The translations under genes and the position numbers were made by a program. 64,000 nt of DNA, taken from NCBI GenBank assembly GCA_021399445.1, contig JAJTUQ010000004.1:6200001-6264000 (forward strand). The letters are read 5' to 3'. Below, one piece after another: positions 45,296 to 57,275 of this stretch. The notes under the pieces are model-generated. The model was not told the DNA's origin. It ran no database searches and was given only the letters and a program-made list of their open reading frames with translations. Numbering within the stretch: the stretch's first letter is position 1; each line of letters begins with the position of its first letter. This DNA comes from Xylogone sp. PMI_703. Its lineage: Eukaryota; Ascomycota; Leotiomycetes.

Positions 45296-45960
45296 TGCGT
45301 CATACCTAACAGTAAGTGTACCTTTGTTCATGTTACCCGATTTGGCAATGTCAGCGTTGAGGCATAAAGAGATGGGTTCAGCGTTGTTTGGAGCTGTAAG
45401 GCTTTTGATAAGATCCTTGTCTACTTCTCGACTGTTGATGACCCTGGTTACTAAGGTGCTCAATTTGGGGTTGCCAGGTTGAAGTCCGTATTTTCAATTT
45501 GCCTATCAACTGTTTGCATTGGATTTTCTCTCCTGGATAGTCATCCGGGATACACCACACAGAGCCTGCGGAGCATACTATTGACAATCTCCAGAATAAG
45601 CAGGACTTCACGTGAGCAGGGTTCCGGGAAGGCAATCAAGGACGTCAAGCTTATATCAGTGTCTCTGCACAAAGCACGGAGGACAGTTGGTCAAAAGCTA
45701 AGGGTGAATTTGGGTACTAATGCAACACAGGGCCTAGAAGACGGAACAAATGCCCCGCGTATATCTATGAATTGTCTTATGTAACTCACTACATGCCGAA
45801 GATTGAAAAGAAGAATATTACATGAGAAAGAGCAATGAATTTCCTCGCCAAGGCGTAATGTGCAGCGCGAAGTGCAGTTTCCCCACCCCTCGGTTGCGGA
45901 AAACAGGTAGAAAATGACCGCAGCGACTCCGAAGTCAAAACGCATGTGCCGCCGGGCGCC
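45296..45960. other. 3' flank of the sugar porter with an unassigned minus-strand scrap
   Basis: Minus-strand 45,463-45,300 reads REVDKDLIKSLTAPNNAEP and on to TLTVRYDAATS, which looks like former coding DNA of unknown family. The rest is the 3' region of the porter gene. Confidence 0.35.
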
Positions 45961-48111
45961 TCAAACGTGCTTCTCCTGGGCAAGCTCATGCTGGTGAATC
46001 GCGATTTCTTTCTCGGTTTGTTCCAGGTCGATGTGAGCCACGGCGTCCTCGCCATCGAAGATCTTGGCGATTTCCTCGAGAGTGGGACCCTTGGTCTCGA
46101 CGAAGACGAAGTAGACCCAGACGGCTTCGACGACGTCCCAAAGCTGTAGACACAATGTATGTTAGAAAATGGAGATTGTCCAAGACACGTCTGGGAAGAA
46201 ATGAGGGGGAGGGGCCTCTTACAGTGTAGAAGAGCCAGAAGTTCCAGCCGTGAGGCAAGTGCTCGATGGCGATGGGGTTGGTCTGGGCAGACAGGGCCAG
46301 GATAGCCTGCACGGTGATGTTCATGATCATGACACCCTTGGCACGGAGATGGTATGGCAAGACTTCAAGAGTGTAGGCGACGAGCAGACCCGAGAAACCG
46401 ATGGAGTAGAAAATACCGAAGATCCAGACGAAGACAATCTGAGCGATACCGAAGCGTTCTGCTTGGTTGTTGTTCTCGTACTCGGCAGCCATGACGGTCC
46501 AGATGACGAACGAGATAACCATGCCTAGACCGAGGAGCACATATTAGTATATCCTACATCGCCATTCATTATCAACTCAGGCAGCACATACCACCCATGG
46601 AAACCAGGAAGAGCGGGCGTCGGCCCACGCGATCGACCATAAAAGCAGCGCTGATGGAGACAATCAAGCTGAGGAGGGCGTTACCGATCGAAAGCTAGAT
46701 GAGCGAGTTAGAGATGGCGCAGAGAAGAGCGAAATATGGGAATTGTTCTTACTCCAAGTTTCTGGCTCTGTCCAGAGACACCAGCGTTTGTGTAGATGAG
46801 ATTGGCGTAGTTGGAGATGACGGCGTTACCGCTGTACTGAGAGATGATACCGATGGAGATAATGATGGCGAGCCTCCAGCGATTACCCCTGGTCCTGAAG
46901 AAGTCGAGGTAGCTGGTATTCATGGTAACCTCCTTCTCGAGACGGAGGGTTTCCCTGATTTCACGATATTCAAACTGGACGGTCAGGTTGTCCTCGTTGC
47001 CATTTGCATGCCACTTGGCCAAGGTCTTGAGGGCCTCGTCGTTGCGGTCCTTGGAGATGAGCCATCTGGGCGACTCAGGCACGACTTGGGGGCAGCGGTT
47101 AGCTGGATGGAGCTCTGAAAGAAAATCTTCGTCTGAGACTTACACCAAATAAACAAGAGCTGAATGGCGGCTGGGGCAATCTGGACGAGGGTAAGGGCTC
47201 TCCAGGACCAGTTGCTCTTGGCGTACTGAAGGCCATAGCCGATCAACGTACAGACTAGTAGTGGTTGTTAGCTGGTTTCCTTAGGGAAGCATAGAAGGGG
47301 GTTCAAGAGTGGGGGGGGCATACTCAGATTTCCCAGGTTCCACAAGCAGTTGTACACAGCAGTCATAGGAGCACGGTGCTGGGGGTGGACGATCTCAGTC
47401 AACAGCATGGGCGAAGTCAGCTGGGTGAGAGAGTTGCCAAAGCCCAGGATGAAACGACCAGCGCAGAACACTAGACACTGTTAGCTAACGGTCAAACACA
47501 AGCATCAAGTTTCTATCTCATCAGGCACAACTCACTTCCGTAACTTGTGGAGAAGGTGTTGATGAAACCACCAACGATCATGAAGCAGCAGCCACCAAAG
47601 ATGCAGGGTTTACGTCCCCATCGATCGGTGAGAGTTGGACTAAGTTAAGCGTTAGCCAACCGACTTTTCGGCCACCCTTGGGTTTCAACTCTGAGAAACT
47701 TACACGATGAACATGGAGATGATGGAACCGATGGTGAACATATTGGTCAGGAGACCGAGCAAATTGGACTTGCTGGAATCGGTTCCAATGTGGTCAAAAT
47801 AGTTCTCCCAGTAGTCATACTGCTGCAAGAGGTTGAGAAGGGATCTAGAGTCGGGAAAGAAGCCGTATCAGCTAAAACTGCATCGCTTTCCACTTTAGGC
47901 GGCACCATGTTATCTTCAAGTCGCTTTTCGGGACTTACCCATCATAACCAGTGGTCGCAGAGGCAACCATAAGACCAAACATGCAGAGGATGTAGAGCTT
48001 GCGAAGAGCCGGGTCCTTGGACCACTGGACCTGCTCGAACTTGGGAGCCTCATCGATGGCCTGCTCAAGCTGCTCCTTGGCCGTGACGGCGGGCGCCTTG
48101 ATCTCCACCAT
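45961..48111 (-). CDS. MFS sugar transporter (lactose permease/hexose porter type), nine exons
   Basis: Nine exons (48,111-47,939; 47,844-47,704; 47,639-47,536; 47,470-47,324; 47,254-47,144; 47,084-46,753; 46,694-46,592; 46,524-46,223; 46,143-45,961) give 531 residues in an unbroken frame. Sugar porter marks are present in order: DRWGRKPCIFGG, GRFILGFGNSLTQ, FVPESPRWLISKDR, DRVGRRPLF and VETKGPTLEEI. This is the sugar porter family (TC 2.A.1.1), a proton symporter of the plasma membrane; Lac12-like porters and hexose porters share these marks, so the sugar is not settled. The cytosolic tail is rich in Glu and His. A TATATAAG-like box lies about 205 bp upstream of the ATG. The start MVEIKAPAV is preferred over the upstream in-frame ATG. 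Confidence 0.9.
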
Positions 48112-50751
48112 GGTGACTGTAGCTGAGCGCGAATGCAGCCCAAACAGTGATGATTGTTGTGTGAAGAAAGAGGGGAAGATCAATCGATCTGGGAGGTAAA
48201 GCTTAAGGCACGACGACGAGCAGAAAAGCGCGACGAGAGCTCTACGAACGCAGATGAAAGGCGAAGGGAATGCCCATCAATTTTTTTCTTCTACGAGGTG
48301 ATGGACGAGATGGCGCTTATATAAGAAGAGCTCATGGATGAATGGTGAGCTGCCCGCATGGCCAGCAGAGACCAACAAGACCAGCCAGTGCGTCTGGCGG
48401 CACCGAGGTCCGTTTCGCCGATTCGACCAATATTGCGCGTTAGTCGGAAAGGGGGCGCTACACGTTCTACGATTCTACGATTCTCCCATTACTTACCGTT
48501 GGTCTGGGACCTGGTGGCCATTCCTGGGATTTTGCAACGGCGGGCATGATTGGGCAGGCGGGCAGCCCGTCCCCAAGCTTTTCTCCAAAAGCTTTCCCAA
48601 GCCTTCTCTGTCGGGACTGTCTTGTCTGACTCTGGCTGGTCTGTGACAGTCCCCGATGCAGTGCTGACGAGCTTGGCGTGCACACACGACGGAGGCGAGA
48701 ACTCAGGGGGGGATAAGGGAAAAAGGTACCTGCCTTTCCGGGCGAGCTGGCAGCGGAAAGGTGTAACCTGGCTCGCCTGCTCTTCCTCGTTTTGCCTTCA
48801 CATCCGCCTGCGGGGGAAGGGCGTACAGTATATTAGCCGCGCTGGTTAATACTGGATGTACTGGATGTACCTGCGCCACCAACGCGGCCTCGTGGTGTGC
48901 TTGGTGTGCTTGTTGTCCCCTTAGATTGGTACCTGCCCTTGCTGAGCGGAAGGGGCCAGCGGAGAGGGTGTAAGGGTGTACCGATCCGTCGTGTGCTCGG
49001 CGAACCGCGTGGCAGCACGGTCAAGCCACACGCCAGACGAGCCAGGCTCCTCGGGCCCTTCACCCAGTGGCTTTTGTCGGTGGCTGGAGCCGGGGACGGC
49101 CGCGCTAAGCCTACCCCGGAGCTACCCCGCGTTCCCCCAGCATCGGCCAGCGGTGGGGATTGGGTGCGGCTAAATCCACTTCGTTGCACATCCTGCGGGT
49201 TCCGGCAAAAATCCACTCTGGCCTGGCATCTGCTGTGATTATTGTATTACTGTACTTAATGATACATCTGACTAACGGTATGATTGCCCAGGCAAGGGCG
49301 AAGAGAAGAGAAGAGAGAGCTTTAGGATACGAATGGGAATCTCTAAACGAAAACACTACCGTGCTGCCAGAGTATTCCACATCCACACCCAAGATCCGCA
49401 TCCACGTAGTTTTTAGCCAGTGCTGATCTCCAGAGTAGCTTCTTCTAGAACAAGCAACGCAAGACAGTAGACTGGTGCTTGTCCTTGTCCATGTGTCCTG
49501 TCCCAAAGCGCCGGTCTCGTGTCCATTTAACCGCCCCCAAAGCCGCCGTCTCAGTCACCGAGGTCACCTAGCTATCCAGCCAGTCACTACTTATCCAGTA
49601 AACCAACAAATCTCAGCAGCAGTAGAACTAGATCGAATCGAGGCGCCCGTGCTCGGCTCGCGTCGCGTTGCGGACCGGAATCTCTCACGAGCCTGAGTGA
49701 GGTGTGGCGCTGACAGCCTTTTCCAGCCCGTGGGATCGGATCAGTGCTGCGGCCCTGGGAATGTACAGCTGTGGCACAGTGCCATGCCTGAATGCGGAAC
49801 CAAGGGGTTGCTTGCTTGACAGACACCCGACCCAATCGCCAGCAGTAATCCATTTTCCCACAGAACTTTTACACAGTACAATCTAAAACGTTGGAAATGG
49901 ATGCAGAGGAAGGGCTGGATGGAGGCACGGGCGCTCGAAATAGAAGAGATAGAAACAGAGAAAAGCCTCGTGTGGAACTAGGAATTCCAGCTAGGTGGTG
50001 ATGATGCTGCACAAGAGGGTGGAGAAGTCTTCGCACGAATGTACCTTCCAGCTGGGAAGAGTACCGTAACCACGGTCTTCCTGTTGCCCTACTGTACAAG
50101 TAGACACTACTGCTCACAGAAAAAAGACAACAGCAAAAAACCAAAGCTAAAAATATGCACGAGATGGCTAGATGGTTCATTGGGTTCACTAAACCTTAAT
50201 ACCCAGACCGTGTCGATCACAAGCGTCTGTCCCGCCAATGACAGGCAGAGTAGCACTTCCAACCAGCCCGTGGCGCGATCTATCGATTGTGCAGCCCTTG
50301 TTCTTCCTCCCCTTTCCCCTCATGAATAGCCTAAATTGCTGGTCCTCCTTCTAGATCTTGGGAATACGCCACCCTTTGCTCGTGAGCTGCACGACTGTGC
50401 AGCAGTGAGAGATTGCTGGTGATTTTCCCTACACCCTTTTTCAGGACGGATTTCATTCTCACTTGGTTCTCCTTTCTTTTATCATCTCATTTCTTGTTCA
50501 TCTCAAAATATTCTGGCTGTGTGCAATTAGAACACCAGTTGTACGTATTCATTGCATTCTTCTGACATACAAACAAGGGTATCATACTCTCCTAGAGGTC
50601 AAAAACGTGATGAGCTTGGATATTGAGATTCGTCTACCAAGTCTTCTATCGGGCCTCGTATTTACTCGAGAATACTCTGAGAGCCAACCGACCGTTCTCC
50701 ATACCCACCAAATAATGAAATCTCCTACTGCATGCCTGTACTGCCGTACAG
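48112..50751. other. Long upstream region of the sugar porter
   Basis: Some 2.6 kb without a gene I can support. The part nearest the porter (48,200-48,330) has a TATATAA box. From about 48,350 to 49,250 it is GC-rich with several overlapping open frames on both strands, none of which resembles a protein. A minus-strand frame at 49,869-50,189 begins with a hydrophobic stretch but is probably chance. Confidence 0.4.
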
Positions 50752-51282
50752 TTATTGGAGGCGTGGTCGATCCTTTGGGAGGGTAATCTTCCTTAACCGA
50801 ATCCATTGCTTTTCATCCTCTATCCTCAAGCGATCCGGTGCATTCGAGCTCACCATGAATTCCGCCGTTGACGATGCATGCTGGCCATACAAGTCTAGCT
50901 TCGCTTTAAAGATGCCCTCCCGCAGGCTCACAAGCCAGGGATGCACAACTAACCCAATAGCTAGAAGTACTTGTGACTTTCGCGAATCAGACTTACCACT
51001 CAAGAAATCATGGACCGTGACAAACTGATTATTTGCCAGAGACATGACCTCTAACTTCGCTGCCCTCCCACGCGGTCTTTCCTCGTTACAGCATCCCATA
51101 AGCTATCACCCGTTCGGATCCCAGTCCTAGCCATCCTCCGTGTCAACATCGTCAAGTCTCACATACCGCGCGCTCAGCTCATTCTCGTCGCCTCCACTTG
51201 GTGTGGAATGTCCTCTATGATTTTCTACCCATGCATTCTCCCAGCGCTCGAGGCCGTACACAGAAACCGTGATGGATGAGAC
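50752..51282 (-). CDS. Small hypothetical gene, exon structure partly resolved
   Basis: Two coding blocks lie on the minus strand in one frame. The left block has an ATG at 51,045, a 48-bp intron (50,996-50,949) and a TAA at 50,752. Spliced it reads NNQFVTVHDFLS joined to VVHPWLVSLREGIFKAKLDL, then DRLRIEDEKQWIRLRK, giving 81 residues. The right block (51,282 to about 51,131) reads VSSITVSVYGLERWENAWVE and DENELSARYVRLDDVD before a TAG. They may be exons of one gene, since a GTATGT donor and TAG acceptors lie between them, but I could not close the frame. The codon pattern looks genuinely coding. I do not know the family; a small cytosolic protein is likely. Confidence 0.5.
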
Positions 51283-51841
51283 CTTGAGTTAGATAGGGGC
51301 AACTGCGAGACTGCATACCAGGTGCCGTTACCGATGCTATTGTCGCTGATGTATGATTGCAAGTACCGTTCGAGAGAGTCTGGACTTCGAGACTCCTTCA
51401 TAAAAGAAATGCAGGCTGGGAAAAACACCATCAAGACACCAGAAAGGGCGCTGGCCGGCGTCGGGGGACCGGCGCACACGCAGACCGTTGCCCCGAAGCT
51501 CTCTCCAAGTCGGGTAGGGGCCTCATCTGGCTGTCTAGATTGCGATGCCGCCCTTTTTTTTTGTGTGTTCGAATACTGAGGTCGTGCGGCTGGTTTCTTC
51601 GGAGGGGAGAAGTTGGAACTAACATCTCCAGGCTACAAGTTTACCACAAGGGTTGGGGATAGGAATGCTCTCTGCAGCCGGAACAAAGAAATGTTTAGTC
51701 ATCTTCTTATTCTGTTCAAGGACTTGAATTATTTAGACATTACAACCTCTAGACAAACCCAAAACGCCGTGCTAAGGTCATCCTAATATGTATATATATA
51801 CGCAATGCCAATTTTAGTTTTTTTTGGTTTGGACATCCCTT

Positions 51842-53245
51842 TCAATCATCTATAGATCGTCCCATCAATATCTCCACTGTCAGGAAGATCATATAAATAC
51901 CCAGCATGAGCCATCCCATCCACCTCTTCCCGCCGACCCATACGATAACCAGTAACCCGACGCAGCTACCTATCAACACGCCCAGTTCCCACCATTTCAC
52001 GGCTTCCATGCCTTCCAATTCATGAACATTTCCAGCAAGGAAAAAGGCACCCGCGCAGAGTGTGACGAGGAAGATGTTGCTGCCAGCAGTGTTGGCAACC
52101 ATGATGCCGGGCTGGTGAGCCCGAGCCGAGAATACAGCGAGTAGTTTTTCAGGGAGCGTGGTAGCCAAGGAGAGAAGGGTCAAACCGACGGTCGTGGAGG
52201 AGACATTGAACTGGGCAGATAAGGTGGATAGGGAATGAGAGAGAATGTATGCAGAGAGCGACAGTGCAAAGAAGCCAAACGACAGTTGTGCGATATGGTA
52301 GAGGGTGGAACGAGGGACTTTCTTCTTCTTCGGTTGCATAGGTTGAAACCCGGGCTGCAATGTTCTGCTGTGGTGGAATTTGGACTGAGTCTTGGGACGG
52401 AAGTGATCTTCCGGCGACTGTGGACTCGAGGGTTGTTCGTCTTGACTTGTCAAGGTGACGCTGCTGGCTGCGTCATCAAAGCTATCTGGCGGCGCAAGAG
52501 AAGAATTCTTCTTCTTATTGAGCTTGTGTCCGGCTTCCTCGTCGCTGAGGTCACTATCGCTATCAGAACTCGAATCGCTATCCGAGTCACTATCCGAATC
52601 GCTGTCCTCCGGCGCGCTCACAAGACCTCGATATATCAACCAAGCAATGCTGCCTACATATATCACGAAGGAAGCAACGAGCAAGACACCTCCAAATCTG
52701 CCCAATACCCGACACGAGAGGAGGATAGCAACGAAGAATACAGTCACTCCAAGCGCCACTGCGGTGTAGATCTTCGAGCTGCGGTCAAAGTACATTGTCG
52801 AGGCCGGGGAGAATATCAAGCCCAGAGAGAAGGCACCGAGGGTATTCGAGATGGAGGAACCGATGATGTTGCCCATGGCAAGTGCGGATTGGTCTTGAGA
52901 GAGCGCTGCTGCTATCACGAAGAGCTATTGAGCCGGAGAGAAATTAGCTATGAATAAATTTCAATTAAGCACTCGCCGGCAGCCACAGTGCAAGCCACAC
53001 AGGTCGACACCAGGAACATCTGGTGAAGTCGAAGGCGAACAGAGCAGAGCTGAGGGCAAAAGCATGGAACATACCTCTTCCCATTCCGCGCCTGCCGTGA
53101 GCAGGGCGACCAGCGTAGGCGGAACATTGAGCCTGCTGGCAACCTTTTCGGTGTGGTCAACGAACTTGTCGGCGCCGAATTCGAGGATGAAGAGGCCGGC
53201 TATAAAGGCAGCAACATTGTAGGTGATGGTATCATAGTCAGCCAT
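51842..53245 (-). CDS. Sodium/calcium exchanger-family membrane protein, two exons
   Basis: Exons 53,245-53,075 and 52,924-51,842 (150-bp intron) give 417 residues. The protein has the two-repeat architecture of the cation/Ca2+ exchanger superfamily. The first alpha repeat spans the intron: LTAGAEWEE joined to LFVIAAALSQ, then MGNIIGSSISNTLGAFSLG. The second reads SLATTLPEKLLAVFSA and MVANTAGSNIFLV. Between them is a cytosolic loop of about 100 residues with an Asp/Ser repeat (EDSDSDSDSDSDSSSDSDSD), probably a calcium-sensing or phosphorylated segment. Layout resembles K+-dependent or YrbG-like exchangers rather than vacuolar CAX. It likely moves Ca2+ across an internal or plasma membrane. 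Start chosen at MADYDTITYN, just ahead of the first membrane helix. Confidence 0.85.
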
Positions 53246-55956
53246 AGCGGGTGCCGGTAGAAGGCTCGCGCGATGGAGCAGACTGAGAGAGGGAGAGAGA
53301 GATGAAGGGGAAAAGGGAAGGACGGCAAACAGAGATCGTGAAGCCACGCAAGATACGCAACAGCCGGGCCCGGCTCTAAGGGGACTAGGCCTGATAGTCG
53401 CCGCCCGGATGCGGCCTAGTGCCAATACATGCGGCGGCCCCTGAATTCCCCAGTTCAAAATTTATTTACTGTTACCGCTGATGCGCGCGTCACATTTTGG
53501 CAAGTCAGAATCAAAGCTGTGGGGATTGCAATGCCAGATCAACCCTCCGGGCAGAGCAGCAAGAGCAGCCAGAGTGGCCATTGGACTCGTTGTGGCTCGT
53601 TTGGCAAGGGCGGATTGGGAGAGCAGCAATCGGATGCCGACCTCGCTGTACCGGTACTGTACAGTAATACTGGTACGACTGTACGCAACCGAGTGTACGT
53701 ACTGGTGCGTGGCCCCTAGGTTAAGGACGGTAATTGGCCGTCACCTCTCCCTGCTTCGACGATATCTGCGATGTTTGTACAGTACATTTGTACCGTGAGT
53801 TCTCTTCTACTGTACCGTATTTGTTAACATCGCTGGAGAGTCTGTACTGTACTGTACGGCTTGCCAACAGCTACGATCGGTCCTAATCCGGCCCGCGATG
53901 GTTTATCCAAAGTGTAGCAAGTCTGCTTCCGTGAATTGAGGGGTAATCGACCAGCAAACGATTACGAATGATGAGCATGGATTGCACATTAATGCATTGT
54001 GTCTCGAAAACATGCCCGCGTGATTCGCATGAGAAGAACATTGTATACTCCGTACGGTGTATGCAGCGGCCAATTAATAGGTAGGCTTTCTTGGACAGGT
54101 GCGAACGGTGATTAATGCTGTGGAAGTGATATTGCCAGGAGCATCAGGATTTATCGTATCGATAGGGCGCCGTATTGTTGCATCCAGGATATCGCCATTT
54201 CGCTACTTCGTGGAGAAGGGCCAGTGGGACTGAACTGGATACCCATATCGGTGTGCTTAAAAACGTGGTATCGCGGTGCTGCGTGCGGCCTTTCGTATCT
54301 CGTATCGATTCGTCGGCTACGCTTTTAGTTATTTGCTGTGTCGTGCGTAAGCCGGCGACCACTTTGGATAGGGAGAGATTGGTGAGTAAAAGAGTAAAAA
54401 CACTCGATATCTATGTTGTATTATACGAAGGTGCAAACTACAACATCGTCATCCAGGAGTTGTCGGCAAGGAGGCATTGAATGATGTTCTGCCAGGGGAT
54501 CTTTGAGTGGTTGAGCTAATACAATTACTGTAAATCAACTGGCCTTGGCAGTCTGGGTCTTGCTCCCATAAGCATCATTGGCGCTGCTTCAGCTTCTTCA
54601 ACCATTCAAAAACACGTTACTCCATACCGTGCATTCAACCACTCTCTTCAGTATTGAATAACGGGGGAGGAGATTCTATAGCTGTAAGAGTAGAGGTGTC
54701 AGTTATGTGTCTCCTTGAAAATGGGTGTAGTTATGCAAAACTCGCTTATTATGCATATATTTTGCGGTCTGATAAGCCACTAATAAAATGTGAATACCAT
54801 ATCGGGGCATAAATTACTGTATAAAGTTGCATGATTGGCGAATTTGCATAACTGCAGCCGACGATGTCCTTCCACTGTCTGTTCATTTCTTTGTACTTTT
54901 CAAATACCTAGTCTAGAGGAGGGACCATACTGCCTTGTGAGAAGTCGATATACTTCGATTAACTAAACTTGGCATCACTCTGTGCTTGGTTGAGGTTATA
55001 TGCGTTGTAAATTGACAACTTGCCTCTTACGACACTCCACCTGAGTGGTATTGCGTAAGGAGATCATTTTCAGTCTTCCATAAGTGATCTGTATTCGATG
55101 AGGAAAAAGATGCCACAGACCCCGAATGCGTTATGGGATACGGCCCTCTGTATCACAACAAGAACTTCCAGACTGCGCTACAGAAAGAAACACACACTGT
55201 GGCAGTAGGCAGATTGCTGATGAGCACCATATCGATCTCGGCCGTCAGAATCATGTGCAATCCAGCCTGCAAGTCTCTGATTGCTCCGAGGATTATACGA
55301 TCGGGTGAAGAGATACCTATCACAAAGAGACAATCACTACTATAGAAGCTTGAAACGATACTGAAAGAGAAATCTAAGGGCGACAGGTAACCTTAATTTC
55401 TTAGGACCTTTATCCCACCACACAATGTTACCGCAATAATTGAAAAAGGAGTAATCTGTATTGACTGATTGCCAATTCCCATTAACAAGGAAGCAGACTT
55501 TTGCTTTTTCCTTATCTTTGTGTATCCCCGGACTCAGGGATATTGGGATGTACTCGCCTCTGAAGGGTTGTGGTTTGTGCCGCTAGTGCTCTGATACCTG
55601 AAACTCTCTGATTTTCATAACTCTTGGATTGCGATGATGTCGTATTCCTTAATCTCTAGCTTCTAACACGTTTAGGTGGAGCCTAGCCACGTTGTAACTG
55701 TACTATGCTCAACCTCTTTGGAATTGGTCCCATGAAGTACTGTGCTGGTTATCTAGCTATCCTATGAGCTCCTCCTGTGTCGACTCATGTTGTGTGCTCG
55801 TGTGGCTTTAATTGCTCCTAAGCTTCCTCTCGATGCCATGCCACTTGTGGAGGCTAGCTGGTATCGGTATGTTTTCATGTGATCTGAGGCGTTGGCACCC
55901 TGAATCAACACATCCTCCTCTATCGGTTCTAGCATCCCGGAGACTCCTTCTGGACC
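53246..55956. other. Long gene-free region upstream of the exchanger
   Basis: About 2.7 kb with no gene I can support. The portion 53,650-53,860 is packed with GTAC and ACTGTAC palindromes. From 54,100 to 55,900 only short unrelated frames are seen; the right end leads into LINE relics. Confidence 0.4.
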
Positions 55957-56300
55957 TATTCGTTCTGTGTAAACGCTGCTTCCACGTCGTGTGTGAAGGC
56001 TGTCACAATATTCATCGAAAGAGTGTTTAGAGAGGCTTTTCAGTGCCGAGGGCTCAGTCCTCCGCTGATAAGTGCTGTTCGGGCTGGTCTCATAGCAATC
56101 ACTCGTTCCAGGCCCTTAGAGATACATGATATGAGTGCAATCTGGCTCCGGAAGCGGCCTAGGGATTATCTTTCTTTCCGACCTTAAGGTATCACTGTCA
56201 CCTCCGCTGGCTTCCGGTTGTGGGAAATGATTTAGTGCCAGATACTTGATGTATAAACTGTACAGAGCATATTTAATTTGCTCCAAAATCCATCCACGAG
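55957..56300 (-). pseudogene. LINE (Tad-like) reverse transcriptase relic, minus strand
   Basis: The minus strand reads ALISCISKGLERVIAMR, then ISGGLSPRH, a stop, and NIVTAFTHDVEAAFTQNE. These match the early RT region of Tad/I-type LINEs in fungi (usual forms YRPISLLS.KGLERL, SPQHFGA, THDVEEAL). Frame changes and stops occur; only part of the RT remains. Confidence 0.6.
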
Positions 56301-56539
56301 TCTGACCGTGACGTTGCCCGTTCCTGGAGGAAACAAAGGCATAGCCTCCTGCTAAGATTTATGTGCTGGTTCGGAAACCTACTTAAAGAAACAACTGTAC
56401 CATAAACGCCTCTACATAGTGCTTAGATAGCTAAAGGAGTATGGGCCAAAATTACCACGACCATTGCATTTGACTTGCTACTCAAAAGATGACTGCTCAA
56501 ATGCCTAACAGCCCAAAAATAGCACTCCATTGCTCCAGC

Positions 56540-56700
56540 TCACCGGGAGCTTCCAGAGCGACCGACAAGTCAGAGTCGGATCAGAAAATGCCACCATGTC
56601 AAGCTATCCAGCAGCGTGCTGCACGACTCAAGGCTCTCCGCTGTTCCCGATCCTGTACATACCATACTTAAATGAATTGCTAGCTCAGGATTCTCCTTAT
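56540..56700 (+). pseudogene. LINE reverse transcriptase relic, plus strand
   Basis: The plus strand reads GSFQSDRQVRVGSEN and TTQGSPLFPILYIPYLNELL, the RT block usually written GxPQGSPLSPILF.IYL. It lies in the opposite direction to the relic at 55,957-56,300, so the element is rearranged or two copies decayed here. The catalytic Y.DD box that should follow is not recognisable. Confidence 0.6.
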
Positions 56701-57275
56701 TATCTGGATATGCTGGTAATCGTGCTTATGAAGTTCCTTGGTAAGTTCCCTGTTTGATTGTTTTACTCTCCGAGGGGTGTTATATAAAGTTGATATACTA
56801 CGTAGATGGTTTTGACTCAAGTATGGAGTAATGTCCGCAACGAATGATTAATCGGATGAGTGTGGTAATTAATGGCATTTGTTGTTAGATTGTCATTGGT
56901 CGCTAATGACCCATAGTACCGTAGGCAGGTTATAATGTACGGCTAGGATTTTGAGCTGAATGGCCGTAAGTGGAGCTTATTAGGAGCCTGGCGCTTTTGG
57001 ATAGTTGCAGCCGTATAAGTCAGATCAGTCAGGTGGGAAACGATTACAATCTTCTGAGAATTATTGGTTCAGTCAATCATCTCAATTGTCGTATTTAGTG
57101 GCTTAGGTTATGCTAGCTCAATAAATTAAACTCCAGGTCCCGCTTCAAAGATCATCTAGTATTTATGGAAAGAGGTAAATGTAAACTATCGCTCTCTTAG
57201 GATATCAAGCTAGCTCCCCAGGTATCTATGTACAGTGCTGACCTCCTTCCCACTACAATTCACCGGCCCTAGCTT

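Noticed and set aside
46250..47118. Plus-strand frames of 90-140 codons in the sugar porter region
   Set aside because: They are antisense shadows of porter exons six to eight; the minus strand carries all family motifs and splice signals.
48833..49238. Overlapping 110-130 codon frames on both strands in GC-rich DNA
   Set aside because: High GC removes stops by chance; residues show no domain, and both strands are open equally.
49869..50189. Minus-strand 106-codon frame with a hydrophobic start, possible secreted protein
   Set aside because: The hydrophobic start is followed by low-complexity Ser/Pro/His sequence with no family likeness; it is probably untranslated.
52235..52957. 240-codon plus-strand frame opposite the exchanger
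   Set aside because: It overlaps the well-supported exchanger gene on the other strand and has no family likeness; shadow frame.
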